In this document: piece after piece, positions 43,686 through 52,052 of the stretch
Layout: each line of letters opens with the position of its first letter
Numbering within the stretch: the stretch's first letter is position 1
NCBI RefSeq assembly: GCF_001421665.1
Contig: NZ_LMKV01000028.1
Span: forward strand, 124,857-188,856
Direction of reading: 5' to 3'
Source of the DNA: Sphingobium sp. Leaf26
GTDB lineage: Bacteria; Pseudomonadota; Alphaproteobacteria; Sphingomonadales; Sphingomonadaceae
DNA length: 64,000 bases
The notes under the pieces: generated by a model
The model's input: only the letters and a program-made list of their open reading frames with translations
Told to the model about the DNA's origin: nothing
The model's database searches: none
Program-made: the position numbers and the translations under genes

Positions 43686-44173
43686 CGCTGCTCGGAACTA
43701 AAACTGTTTATCAGGTCTAATCGATTGTGATCTATCGATCGGATCGTTCTTTGAAACTGATATCAAAGTCAAAAAATTAGATTCGAAGTGCTATAAATCG
43801 GATGGCCTGCAATTGAAGATTCAAATTAGTTCAGTGAACGTCTTAAAAGGGTCGGCGGCCGTCCGCCCAATTTTCCATTGCTAGATCGGCCGCTTTTCTC
43901 TCGATTAATTAACAGCTTCCGGAAAACAAAAATGAGCTAGCGAACGGGGAGAAGTTGCGCCCGTAGCAGCCTGTCGCGAGTGAAACCCGCGAGTGACCGG
44001 TTTAGCGTGAGCCGGCATTCCCGAAGCTACCCTGGAACGACGTAAGCTGGTCGGCTACTGCTTGGCTGGTTGATGGTATTGGGGCGCGTTGCCGACCGGC
44101 AGGATGCTTTCCGCCTCACGGCACCGCAGTGTCTGGATCAACCGCTGGACGTCAGACGCCGGACGGCTAAACT
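43686..44173. other. AT-richer intergenic region after the sugar locus
   Basis: 488 bases without a convincing gene. The first ~230 are noticeably AT-rich, unlike their neighbours, and the rest is GC-rich with only short frames. A boundary between the sugar locus and the accessory block seems likely here. Confidence 0.4.
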
Positions 44174-44179
44174 GTGACT

Positions 44180-44425
44180 ATGCCGACAGAAACGGATCTA
44201 CACCTCAGAAGCTGGCTTGACGGGAATCAGCGCGATCGAGAACAAATGTGCCGGGCATTGCTAGCTCTCGATCCACACTACACCGACGTCCGTCCTCGCC
44301 ACCCGTCGGGTGGACCTGACGGCGGTCGGGATATGAAGGCGATTTACGATGGGGACAGACAAGTGTTCGGGGCAGTCGGCTTCGTCAATGGTGCGAACGA
44401 CTCCGATGAACAGAAGCGACAGGTG
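44180..44425 (+). pseudogene. Truncated endonuclease-like (PD-(D/E)XK-type) gene, N-terminal fragment
   Basis: An open frame reads MPTETDLHLRSWLDGNQRDRE, then YTDVRPRHPSGGPDGGRDMKAIYDG and VFGAVGFVNGANDSDEQKRQ. The GPDGGRD-x-K pattern resembles the catalytic D/x-K region of restriction-like nucleases, and the continuation (DSDEQKRQ) is the usual beginning of a second motif. The family's remaining part is missing: at about 44421-44430 the frame runs into the reverse-strand integrase fragment and stops at 44452. So this is the front of a broken gene. Confidence 0.55.
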
Positions 44426-44550
44426 GCGAAGCTCCGGACATGCCGGATATAGTCCTTCTGCGTGTGCGCCCCGAAGCCACGCATCGTCATGTCCTGCAAC
44501 ATCCGCTCACGGTGCGAATGGGTCGGGGCAGCAGTCGTGATAGCATCCAT
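44425..44550 (-). pseudogene. Fragment of IS91-type tyrosine integrase
   Basis: On the minus strand the frame starts MDAITTAAPTHSHRERMLQDMTMRGFGAHTQKDYIRHVRSFA. This is the N-terminal core-binding beginning of the phage-type integrase that accompanies IS91-family transposons (usual pattern RMIEDM..R....HTQ..Y..HV..FA). Homology stops at about 44425, where the truncated endonuclease-like gene begins. The promoter-side sequence upstream (44551-44640) carries the AGAGG ribosome site. Only about 42 codons of the integrase remain. Confidence 0.65.
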
Positions 44551-44990
44551 GGTAAGTTCCTCTCCGTTGAAGGAACTCCACCGTCGGCAGGCGACGCCGC
44601 CCCGCCGAAAGCCTCACAAATACTACTATACGTCACCCCAAGCGACCCTCCCGCGGAGCGGGTTCGCGCAATGGTCGAAAGTCGCTGGAAGCGAGTGCCG
44701 GATCGTGGGACAAACCCGCCATTCCCGCCCGGTTCGTCAAATGCCGGCTTCCGACACGAGCCGACATTCGCGCGGTTGGGGGGGGGTAAGATCGGCTTTC
44801 AGCGAGCTTCAGCCCACTCGCTGTCGGTGGAAGGACGCAATCCCGGCCATCCACTTGCCGCCTTCCACTGCCCGCAGCGTGCCGCTAGTTCATGTGAGCG
44901 GACCGGCCGCTTGGCGAGCCCGGACAGCCGCCAGTGGATTCATGCTTTAGGGGGAAACGCCGCATGACAACTGCAGTGCGCGCCGCAGGG
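44551..44990. other. Mobile-element end and filler before the caspase gene
   Basis: The first ~90 bases are upstream of the integrase fragment and include GGCAGGCGACGCCGCCCCGC, probably the end of the IS91-type element. The rest, to 44990, has no gene I recognise. A run of nine G lies at 44778-44786. Confidence 0.4.
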
Positions 44991-46058
44991 TCAACGGAGC
45001 GCCCCCAACTCGCGGTGGGCAGGAAACTCTTCCAGTGCCGCGTCGATCAGGCTTTCGCGAGTAACGTTGCCCCCGCCGCCGCCCTGCGACAGCAGGCGTA
45101 AAGCCGAGAACCACTGCGACCGTCCGGTCCCGCCCAGCGTGAGGTTGGCCACCTCGCCGCCCGCACGCAGCCAAATCTGTTGGTCCGTCGGGCCTGCCGG
45201 GAAGAGGTCCGACAAGATCTGCTCGAGCGAGCGGTCCCGCACTGCGAAGTGGGGCGTGAGGGACTTAGTCCCGCCGAGGGCAAGGGCGAGGGGGAAGTTC
45301 TCCTCGAGTTCGGACGCTTTGAAGATCGGATGCTGCCTGCCGGGCACGGCCTGCCTGACCGCCTCGGACACGTAGTTGAACAGGTCGAACACCCGGATCG
45401 TGCCGTCGCCTGCGGTGGCCGCAGCGCCCTTAAGGCCGGCGAGCATAGCGGTCGTGAAGACGCTGTTGCGCTCCCCCCTGAGGACGCGTGACACTTCGGT
45501 CGCACGCGACGAGGCGAAGATCACCCGGCCAGTCCCGCTCGCCAGCTGCTGCAGCGATTTTTCGTCGAAGCCCACGTCCAGCCCGTCGTCATCCACCTCG
45601 TCAAGGTCGGACTTGAGCGTAGCTGCGCCGGCCGCGTGGCACGCGTCGATGATGACGAGGACGCGCGGTGCCTTGATCGCTCCGATCGCGGCAGAAAGCT
45701 CGGCTTCGCCGAGCGTAGTGCCCGCGAGGTCGCTCCGTTTGCAGTCGTAGGGGACGAGCGCGCTCGTCGCCGCCCCGCCCGATCCGACGCGCGTGCCGTG
45801 GCCGGAGAAGAATATCGCGACGGTGCTGTCGGCCGTCGAATTCGCGGCGAGGTCAGCGAGCGCGTTTCGGATGCCCACGAGCGTCGCTTGGCCATCGGTG
45901 AGGACCGTCACGTTCGCATCGGGGTAACCGCAGTACGACGGCGACTTCAGCGCATCGGCGGTGTCGCGCGCATCGTTAAGGACGGCCTCGGGCAGGCGCC
46001 GGACTTCCTTATAGTCAGCGACGCCGATTACGAGCGCCCGGCCTTGGTTGAACTGCAT
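44991..46058 (-). CDS. Caspase-fold protease with C-terminal EAD1-like adaptor
   Basis: A 355-residue protein. The N-terminal domain is caspase/metacaspase-like (peptidase C14): RALVIGVADYKEVRRLP, then the catalytic His in VAIFFSGHGTRVG, and the catalytic Cys in VLVIIDACHAAGA. The C-terminal ~75 residues form a separate domain: DLFPAGPTDQQIWLRAGG, then LGGTGRSQWFSALRLL and LIDAALEEFPAHREL. This is the EAD1-type adaptor pattern and is shared with the next upstream gene. In predicted conflict systems the caspase is the killing effector. ATG 46058 has TGGAG upstream; an ATG at 46070 is also possible. It is the last gene of the operon, 29 bases after the GAP1-like gene. Confidence 0.85.
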   Translation of the reverse strand: MQFNQGRALVIGVADYKEVRRLPEAVLNDARDTADALKSPSYCGYPDANVTVLTDGQATLVGIRNALADLAANSTADSTVAIFFSGHGTRVGSGGAATSALVPYDCKRSDLAGTTLGEAELSAAIGAIKAPRVLVIIDACHAAGAATLKSDLDEVDDDGLDVGFDEKSLQQLASGTGRVIFASSRATEVSRVLRGERNSVFTTAMLAGLKGAAATAGDGTIRVFDLFNYVSEAVRQAVPGRQHPIFKASELEENFPLALALGGTKSLTPHFAVRDRSLEQILSDLFPAGPTDQQIWLRAGGEVANLTLGGTGRSQWFSALRLLSQGGGGGNVTRESLIDAALEEFPAHRELGALR

Positions 46059-46087
46059 GCTCGTCTCCATAATCAGCGCGTTCCCGT

Positions 46088-48562
46088 TTAAGCGCGGAAC
46101 AGGGCGTCGCCAGCCAGCATGCTGAGGTTGGTGTTCTGGGGGTAGTCGACCCGCATCTCGCTAATCAGCTTCCAGATACGCGGCGGCCGGCCGTTCTGGA
46201 TATCGCGCAGCGCGCTGTGCCACCGCTCCTTACCCGTCCCGTGGTGGCGCAGGTCGGAGTCCCGCCCGCCGGCGCGCGACCAGAGCGCCTCTTGGTCTGG
46301 CCCCTTCGGGTAGAGCTCGGCGGCAAGTCCCACCAGCGATTCCCACTTTTCGGCGCTGCTGACGGACGAGAGGCCAAGGAACATCCTATCCCAGAAACCG
46401 ATGAGGTCGAGGCATTGGCGCAGTGCCGGCGCGAGATCGCTGCGGCCGCCGCGATAGAGGGCAACTAAATCGGAGACGATGTCGCGCCGCCGCCGCGCCG
46501 CGAGCGTGCGCCCGATGAGCTCGGCGTCGTCCGAGGGAAGCAGGCGCGTCGACCGGACGGCGGTCAGTATCCACGTGCGGAACCAGTTGGCGTCGAGGCC
46601 GCCCAGCGCGTCGATGAGGCGGAGGCCCTCGGCGATCCCGCGCGCGGTCACCCGGTCGAGGAGCTGGCCGAATCTCGCATCGACCAAGATCCGGTCAGTC
46701 AGCGGGGCTTCGAGCGCAGCCTCCTTCGCGGCGGTGCCGAGCCGCGCGAACCAAGCGTCGACGGTGGCGGCGAGCAGGCGGTCGCGGATGGTGGCGGGTA
46801 ACTTCGCCCAAAGTTCGCTCCTGCGGGGAAGCGACGTGACGTCCGCAAGCGGTGTGGTCGATAGCCGGTCGAGGAGCTCGGTCGGCGGGTGGGCGCCGTC
46901 AATCTGCTCGGTGAGGAGCTGGTCAAAAGCCTTGCGCGGTTCGGCCGGCCCGTCCCACGCGGCAGGGTCCTCCCTCAGCGCCGCTGCCCAGATGCGGCGG
47001 TTGGCCACAGTAGACATGTCCCGCCGCGCCAAGAGCTTCGGGTCCTTAGCCACGGCCTCGCCGGCGATCGTCAGCACCCGATCGTCGGGGACGTCGACGA
47101 AGACGTCTAGAAGCTCGTCGGGCTTCACGCGGCGCAGCGCGAGCCGCATCGCGGCGGGATCGGCGCCCTTCTCGGCGGCGCTCTGGGCCCGCGCTGCGTC
47201 CGCCGGTTTCATGCTGCCGCTGGCCGTGACCGCGTGTAACCGGGGCAGCCCAGACCGCGCGGCGGCCTCAATGATCGGCTTCGCGGTAGCGGGGTCGAGT
47301 TCGGTCGGGGCGGCGGCGACGACGGCGTCAAGCGCCTTGCGGTCCGCGGCGGCCAAGGCGACGAGCGGCGACGACGTCCTGAAGTCGGCCTTGGCCCAGC
47401 GCCAGAACGCGGCGGCGAACGCCCCCCCGGGAGCCGTCGACGAGCGTTCCAGTCCGCGACGGGCAGCGGCGCGCCACTGCGCGACCGCTTCGGTGCCGAC
47501 GAGCGCGTCGGTGACGATGGTCACCGCCTCGGAGTCGTATGGGGCGGGATGGCCGCTACCTACCAGCCAGTCCTCGAGCCCCTGCCACAGGGCACCGCTG
47601 GTCGCGAAGCCGGGGAGCGCGAGGTTGCGCAGCGTCAGGATCTCGGAAGGCGTCGCGTCGGGGAGCGCGCGCGAGAGGCGTCCGATGATGGCCTCCTTCT
47701 CCGCCGCGCCGCGCGACGGATCCGGCGAGAGCCGCTCGACGAGCCTAGCAGCCGAGACGAGCCGCGCGACGGTGTCAGGGCTGGCCGTCACCATTGCGTG
47801 CGCCTGCTCGAGGAGCTGCAGGTCTTGGAAGCCCTCGAGGTCGGCGCCGATCCGCTCGCCGAACGCGTGGAGATCATTGCCGTCGGGTGAGCCGTCGATC
47901 ATGCCTGCGGCCTTGAGCCCGCCTGCCACGTTGCGGCCGACGATTCGCTGGTCCTGCCAACGGCCGATGAGCGAGGCCGGGGTGCAGACGATCGTCGGTC
48001 CGGGCTTCTCCACGACGTCTTTTGGGCTGAAGCTCAACCGGAAGTAGAGCTTGCCACGCAGCGTCGGCCAGAGCCGTCCCCACAGCGCGACGATGAGCTC
48101 CTCGAATCCGACGGATCCGATCCGAACTACCGGGCCGTTCCCGCGAGCGACTAGCGCCTGCGCGGCGTCGGCCAGGTCGGGCGAGGCGGGCGGCATGCCC
48201 TGGCTGGGCAAGATGTCGAGCGGCTCGACGGCGTCGGGCGCAGCAGCGGCCGACGTAATGAAGTGCGCGAGGAGTGGGCGCAGGTCTTTCATGCCGACGA
48301 TCTCGGCTAGGTCGCAGATGAAAGCGTGTGAGATTACCATGCCCGACCTGCCTACCGTCGGGTCGCTAAACGTCCTCGCGAGGACATATTTGTCGCGCGA
48401 GGGAAACCCAGATGTGACTGGCGACCAGTTAGCGCCCAGCGGCTCGGTGTCCGGTAGGTCGAGCCGCTGGGCGAGGTCGGCCGCAAGCCTGAGGTCACCG
48501 CTTGCGCATCTGAGCCCATGCCCGTTCCGGACGGTGCCGTAAATCGCTTGGTCTACGCGCAT
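46088..48562 (-). CDS. GAP1-like GTPase-associated protein with C-terminal EAD1-like adaptor
   Basis: An 824-residue protein. The N-terminus, QAIYGTVRNGHGLRCASGD, followed by FPSRDKYVLARTFSDPTVGRSGMVISHAFICD, matches the GAP1-N domain of GTPase-associated protein 1, which I recall as a computationally defined family. The long helical middle (about residues 150-740) is the GAP1-M/C region. The C-terminal domain reads ELYPKGPDQEALWSRAGG, HHGTGKERWHSALRDI and EMRVDYPQNTNLSML, and aligns with the caspase tail. It probably links the GTPase switch to the effector by homotypic adaptor contacts. Start at ATG 48562; 16 bases follow the GTPase gene stop. Confidence 0.85.
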   Translation of the reverse strand: MRVDQAIYGTVRNGHGLRCASGDLRLAADLAQRLDLPDTEPLGANWSPVTSGFPSRDKYVLARTFSDPTVGRSGMVISHAFICDLAEIVGMKDLRPLLAHFITSAAAAPDAVEPLDILPSQGMPPASPDLADAAQALVARGNGPVVRIGSVGFEELIVALWGRLWPTLRGKLYFRLSFSPKDVVEKPGPTIVCTPASLIGRWQDQRIVGRNVAGGLKAAGMIDGSPDGNDLHAFGERIGADLEGFQDLQLLEQAHAMVTASPDTVARLVSAARLVERLSPDPSRGAAEKEAIIGRLSRALPDATPSEILTLRNLALPGFATSGALWQGLEDWLVGSGHPAPYDSEAVTIVTDALVGTEAVAQWRAAARRGLERSSTAPGGAFAAAFWRWAKADFRTSSPLVALAAADRKALDAVVAAAPTELDPATAKPIIEAAARSGLPRLHAVTASGSMKPADAARAQSAAEKGADPAAMRLALRRVKPDELLDVFVDVPDDRVLTIAGEAVAKDPKLLARRDMSTVANRRIWAAALREDPAAWDGPAEPRKAFDQLLTEQIDGAHPPTELLDRLSTTPLADVTSLPRRSELWAKLPATIRDRLLAATVDAWFARLGTAAKEAALEAPLTDRILVDARFGQLLDRVTARGIAEGLRLIDALGGLDANWFRTWILTAVRSTRLLPSDDAELIGRTLAARRRRDIVSDLVALYRGGRSDLAPALRQCLDLIGFWDRMFLGLSSVSSAEKWESLVGLAAELYPKGPDQEALWSRAGGRDSDLRHHGTGKERWHSALRDIQNGRPPRIWKLISEMRVDYPQNTNLSMLAGDALFRA

Positions 48563-48578
48563 CGCGCTCTCCGCCCCT

Positions 48579-49409
48579 TCAACTACCGGCGTTTAGCAGG
48601 TGGTGGATGGGCAGGGTAAGGTCGGTACTCTTCGTTCCGTTCGGTTCAACGACGTATCCGAAGTGCTCGGGCCCTTTGCTGGCGTAGTCCATGTCGCGCG
48701 TGGTCGGGCTGAGCGGGCGCTCAAGGGCGGAGAGTCCCATGATCAACGGCTGGCACCAGTTTGATCGCACGAACGCCGAGACCAAGGGTAGCCTGGCGCC
48801 GAGCGCTTCGGCCGGCGTCTGTGCGGTCGCCGCTTCGTCCCAACAGGTGAGGAGCACGCCGAGCCGCGGGGTCCGCTGCGCCTTTGCGGCCGATCCGTAG
48901 GAAAAAAGCAGCATCTGCAGCAGCTCCACCAGCCGAGCTTGGTCGGACTGATGCACCTCCCGGTTCTCTACCGAGGTGCCTTTCAAGTTAGCGAGCGGCT
49001 TTGAGAACATGTCGTCGCCGACAATGGCCTGCTGCAGCCGAACGAGAAGTAGCCAAGCGTCGGCCCCTTCGACGCGCTTCTGCCACGCGTCAGGCAAACG
49101 CCGGTTTTCGATCACCGACTTTATCTGCTCGCCGCCGTATTCCGGCCACACAAGGTTAGCCTGCCGCCCGCCGCCATCGACTACTGGCCACACGCTGTCG
49201 ACGTTCACCGTGCGCGCCGTATGACCGGCGGCCCGCCCTTCATCGAGGCTCTCAAGCGCGGTCTCAAAAGCCTCAAGATTAGTAGCTGCGCCGTTCATGC
49301 GCAGCGCGCCTTTGACCCGCATTAGACGCCTCAACAGCTGCGCGCCATAGTGCGTCTTCCCCACGCCGCTTTCACCGACGAGGAGGATGGAATTAGAGGG
49401 GCCGCTCAC
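48579..49409 (-). CDS. DO-GTPase1-like P-loop GTPase
   Basis: A 276-residue P-loop protein. Walker A is near the start, SILLVGESGVGKTHYGAQLL. A conserved VWPEYGGEQIKSVI probably carries the switch/Walker B-like region, and GVLLTCWDEAA sits where the NKxD specificity motif of GTPases is expected. It is small, without further fused domains. It begins at a GTG overlapping the stop of the DO-GTPase2-like gene (GTGA), so the two GTPases are made together. They are likely to form the nucleotide switch of the system. Confidence 0.8.
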   Translation of the reverse strand: MSGPSNSILLVGESGVGKTHYGAQLLRRLMRVKGALRMNGAATNLEAFETALESLDEGRAAGHTARTVNVDSVWPVVDGGGRQANLVWPEYGGEQIKSVIENRRLPDAWQKRVEGADAWLLLVRLQQAIVGDDMFSKPLANLKGTSVENREVHQSDQARLVELLQMLLFSYGSAAKAQRTPRLGVLLTCWDEAATAQTPAEALGARLPLVSAFVRSNWCQPLIMGLSALERPLSPTTRDMDYASKGPEHFGYVVEPNGTKSTDLTLPIHHLLNAGS

Positions 49410-50377
49410 GGATTCCTGCTCCCGTAGATGAACAGGGGGTCTGCGGACGTGGACGCGGGCGGCGGCAGACTGACGCCCGGTCGTCGAACATCAATCGCCC
49501 ATTGGAGGAGTTCGGTAAGGCCGACGCCCTTGTTGAGGAGAGGGTCCGTGTCTGGAGTGCCGACCACGCTAACGGAGTGCTCGGTAGCGTCCGGTATTGC
49601 GTCATTGACGGCGCTGCGGACGGCCTCCTCCATCTCGGCCGAGATCTCAACGTCGGCCTTGGTCCAAACAAGGGCGACCGGACGGCGTCCGCGCTCCGCC
49701 CCTAGCCGCTTGGCAATAAGTTGGAGCGAGCCACGGGCCGAGCCCATTGCCTCACCGGCGAGTGCCTCGCGATCGGCGACGATTATGAACGCGTCGGCAT
49801 GGTCGGAGACCCACCGCGCGCCGGCGCCTTCCGCCGAGTCTGTGTTGATCGCCCAGCGCTGGAACCACTCGCCCGGTGCGTCGGTAAAGAGGTAGTCCAC
49901 TAGTGCCCCGCTCTCCTCATCGCGGAAGGCCAGGTGAAGGAGCCCGGGCGCTCTGCCGCTGCGGCTAGTGGTGTGCGGTGGAAAGCGCGGCGGCTGGCCC
50001 GGTGTCCACCGCATAGCGCCCGCGGCTGCCTCCCACCCGGAGAGTGTGTAGGATCCGGCGAACAGGCGTCTTTCCGGAGTGGCCAACCCTCGGCCAAGCA
50101 GGAGATACCATGCGGCGAGTAGCGTGGTCTTGCCTGCGTTCTGCGGCCCGACCACGCCGATGACGATCGGCTTGGCGCGCCCCGACACGAAACCGAGGTC
50201 AGCCAGCCCAAAAGCGCTTCCGGACCAAGGCATCAACATCTCACCTGACAGGTCGTCGTCGGCAATATTGTCAGCGGCGCTGCCGCCGCTCCATATTGGG
50301 CATTTCGAGAGGTCGGTATTGCCGAGGTCGCATCCAGTGTCAGGGACGAAGCACGTTGTCCGCGCACACTTCTCCAT
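49406..50377 (-). CDS. DO-GTPase2-like P-loop GTPase
   Basis: A 323-residue P-loop protein. The N-terminus has four cysteines (MEKCARTTCFVPDTGCD and LSKCPIW), probably a zinc-binding knuckle. The GTPase core follows: VIGVVGPQNAGKTTLLAAWY (Walker A), YLFTDAPGEWFQ (Walker B/switch II) and ALVWTKADVEIS (TKxD, the guanine-specificity motif). The pairing of a cysteine-rich start with this GTPase is the hallmark of the family. It begins three bases after the stop of the upstream GASH-like gene. Confidence 0.82.
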   Translation of the reverse strand: MEKCARTTCFVPDTGCDLGNTDLSKCPIWSGGSAADNIADDDLSGEMLMPWSGSAFGLADLGFVSGRAKPIVIGVVGPQNAGKTTLLAAWYLLLGRGLATPERRLFAGSYTLSGWEAAAGAMRWTPGQPPRFPPHTTSRSGRAPGLLHLAFRDEESGALVDYLFTDAPGEWFQRWAINTDSAEGAGARWVSDHADAFIIVADREALAGEAMGSARGSLQLIAKRLGAERGRRPVALVWTKADVEISAEMEEAVRSAVNDAIPDATEHSVSVVGTPDTDPLLNKGVGLTELLQWAIDVRRPGVSLPPPASTSADPLFIYGSRNP

Positions 50378-50380
50378 CGC

Positions 50381-51724
50381 TCAGCCCTTCCTAGCGGCGC
50401 CGCGTCTCGCAGGCGAGGCGTCGGTCGCGGCCTTCGAGGCCTGAAGCTCGCGGAATAGCCAGCCAGCCCATGCGACCGTATCGAGTTCGGAGTCGGCAGG
50501 AACACCAGTCAGCCGCTGGAAACTTTCCACATCCCTGGCGCCGGTGTGCGTTGGGTGTCCTATCATAGCGAGCAGCGGACCGCGTCCCGCCGGCTCCGCC
50601 GCCAGCTTCGCGGCGGCGGCACGCAGTGGAGCGAGCGTGGCCTCGTCCTGTGCTTCCTTGACAAGATCGCGCACGGTGCGCTTTCCGCCATCCGCGATTC
50701 CCCCTAGGCGCAGCACCGCCTCGCCCAGAAAAGCGGAGACACTCGCGGGCGAGAAGAGCGGGACGGCGTCGAACAGATCGAGCGCCATCAGGGCGGCGGC
50801 GACGGAGGGCGGGAGTGTCCGGTAGCTCTTGCCGACCGATGGCGAGAATAGTGCCTCTCGCCACCAGAGCAGGTTCGTGCGCCGCTGGAGCCCAGCGGTC
50901 GCCGCGCCGACTGTTTTCAGCGTCTCGTCAACGTAGCCGGAGACTGCCTCGGCAAGCTTGGCAAACGGCTGGGTTAGGTCTGGCTGGCTGACCTTGATCT
51001 CGCCAATCGTGGTGTTGATGGCTTCCGCAATTGTGGCGCCGGCGCGTCGGCCAAATTCACTTACCCATTGGGTCGGGTTATTTTGCGGCCACTGCGGGTT
51101 CCCGTTAGTTGCGACATTCCCTTGCTGAGGATTATGGTAATGTGGACCGGCAGCTGCCATCATCCCGGCCCGCAGGGCTGCCGCGGGTGCCTCGCCGATT
51201 TGAACCTCGGCCGCGTTTAGCTTCGGCGCGTCATATTTCAGCGGCCGGACCGACAAGTTCTCGGGCGTAGCCCACTCCGCCTCTGCGCGGAGGTCGACAC
51301 GCCGCTCGACTTCCTCGACGATCCCGATCCAGATGTCGCGCTCGTTATCAACGGGCAAAAGCGGCAATGCGTTGCGGGCCGAGGCGACAAAGCAGACGCC
51401 GACGCGGTCGTCATCCGCCGCGGAGGCGACGAGCGCATCGAGCAGCATGGCGCGGATTACTGCAATCGGCGTGGCCGAGAAGGTGTTGCGGTATGTCGTC
51501 CACCGTTTCTGGAGCGCGGCCAGCGCCTCCTGAACGATAGGATCAGCCTCAGGCGCGTCGGGGTCGAACGCGATCAGTGAGAAGCCAAGCGCCTTGGAGG
51601 GGTTTTTCTTAAGCGCGGCGGCTAGATCACCTGCCGCTTGATTGAGCTTATCGAGCTTGGCGTCGTCGCCGCCCACGTCGATCAGCCCTCTGTTCAGAAA
51701 ACCTTGAAGTATGCCTTCGCCCAC
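50381..51724 (-). CDS. GASH-like (GTPase-associated system helical) protein
   Basis: A 447-residue, mainly helical protein. The beginning, EGILQGFLNRGLIDVGGDDAKLDKLNQAAG, and the closing region with LLAMIGHPTHTGARDVESFQRLTG resemble the helical protein found at the front of DO-GTPase loci (family name recalled as GASH). The middle carries a flexible NPQQGNVATNGNPQ stretch. I chose the GTG at 51724, which has a G-rich ribosome site made by a run of nine G. A TTG at 51763 is another possible start, and the run of G would then be coding. It is the first gene of the conflict operon. Confidence 0.72.
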   Translation of the reverse strand: MGEGILQGFLNRGLIDVGGDDAKLDKLNQAAGDLAAALKKNPSKALGFSLIAFDPDAPEADPIVQEALAALQKRWTTYRNTFSATPIAVIRAMLLDALVASAADDDRVGVCFVASARNALPLLPVDNERDIWIGIVEEVERRVDLRAEAEWATPENLSVRPLKYDAPKLNAAEVQIGEAPAAALRAGMMAAAGPHYHNPQQGNVATNGNPQWPQNNPTQWVSEFGRRAGATIAEAINTTIGEIKVSQPDLTQPFAKLAEAVSGYVDETLKTVGAATAGLQRRTNLLWWREALFSPSVGKSYRTLPPSVAAALMALDLFDAVPLFSPASVSAFLGEAVLRLGGIADGGKRTVRDLVKEAQDEATLAPLRAAAAKLAAEPAGRGPLLAMIGHPTHTGARDVESFQRLTGVPADSELDTVAWAGWLFRELQASKAATDASPARRGAARKG

Positions 51725-52052
51725 GCTGCCCCCCCCCTGGCTAATCTCGTTTTGTTCTAGCAACCAAAGCGGCGATGAGAAGCTAAAAAGTTTCTTATGT
51801 CACCATTAGTCGCAGTGGGCTGGTGAGCTCCGGTTCCCTGCTTTTCGGTTAGGGTCGCACGATCTTGATGGCATTCACAAGCACCCACAGAAAAAGCCTG
51901 GTAGCGATCGCGATCCTCCATTCGGCACACGATTGATCGGTCGCTTTAATATCCCGTAGTCGCCGGCAGGATATACAGCAGAATGATTGTCACAACGAAT
52001 GAACGATAACTGTCACCTGTGAGGCTGCTCCTTCCACCGCCTTGAATAGATG
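51725..52052. promoter_or_regulatory. Region upstream of the GASH-like gene
   Basis: 328 bases between the hydrolase stop and the GTPase-system start, containing the nine-base C run (51729-51737 on the plus strand) just upstream of the chosen start. No open frame is convincing. It must contain the operon's promoter; no clear -35/-10 pair stands out. Confidence 0.4.

Noticed and set aside
44778..44786. Run of nine G before the caspase gene as a phase-variation site.
   Set aside because: It lies downstream of the operon's last stop codon and in no gene, so a regulatory effect is unlikely.
46479..48047. Long plus-strand frame opposite the GAP1-like gene.
   Set aside because: It is serine- and arginine-rich shadow sequence, with no domain, and the minus-strand gene fits its operon with 16-base spacing.
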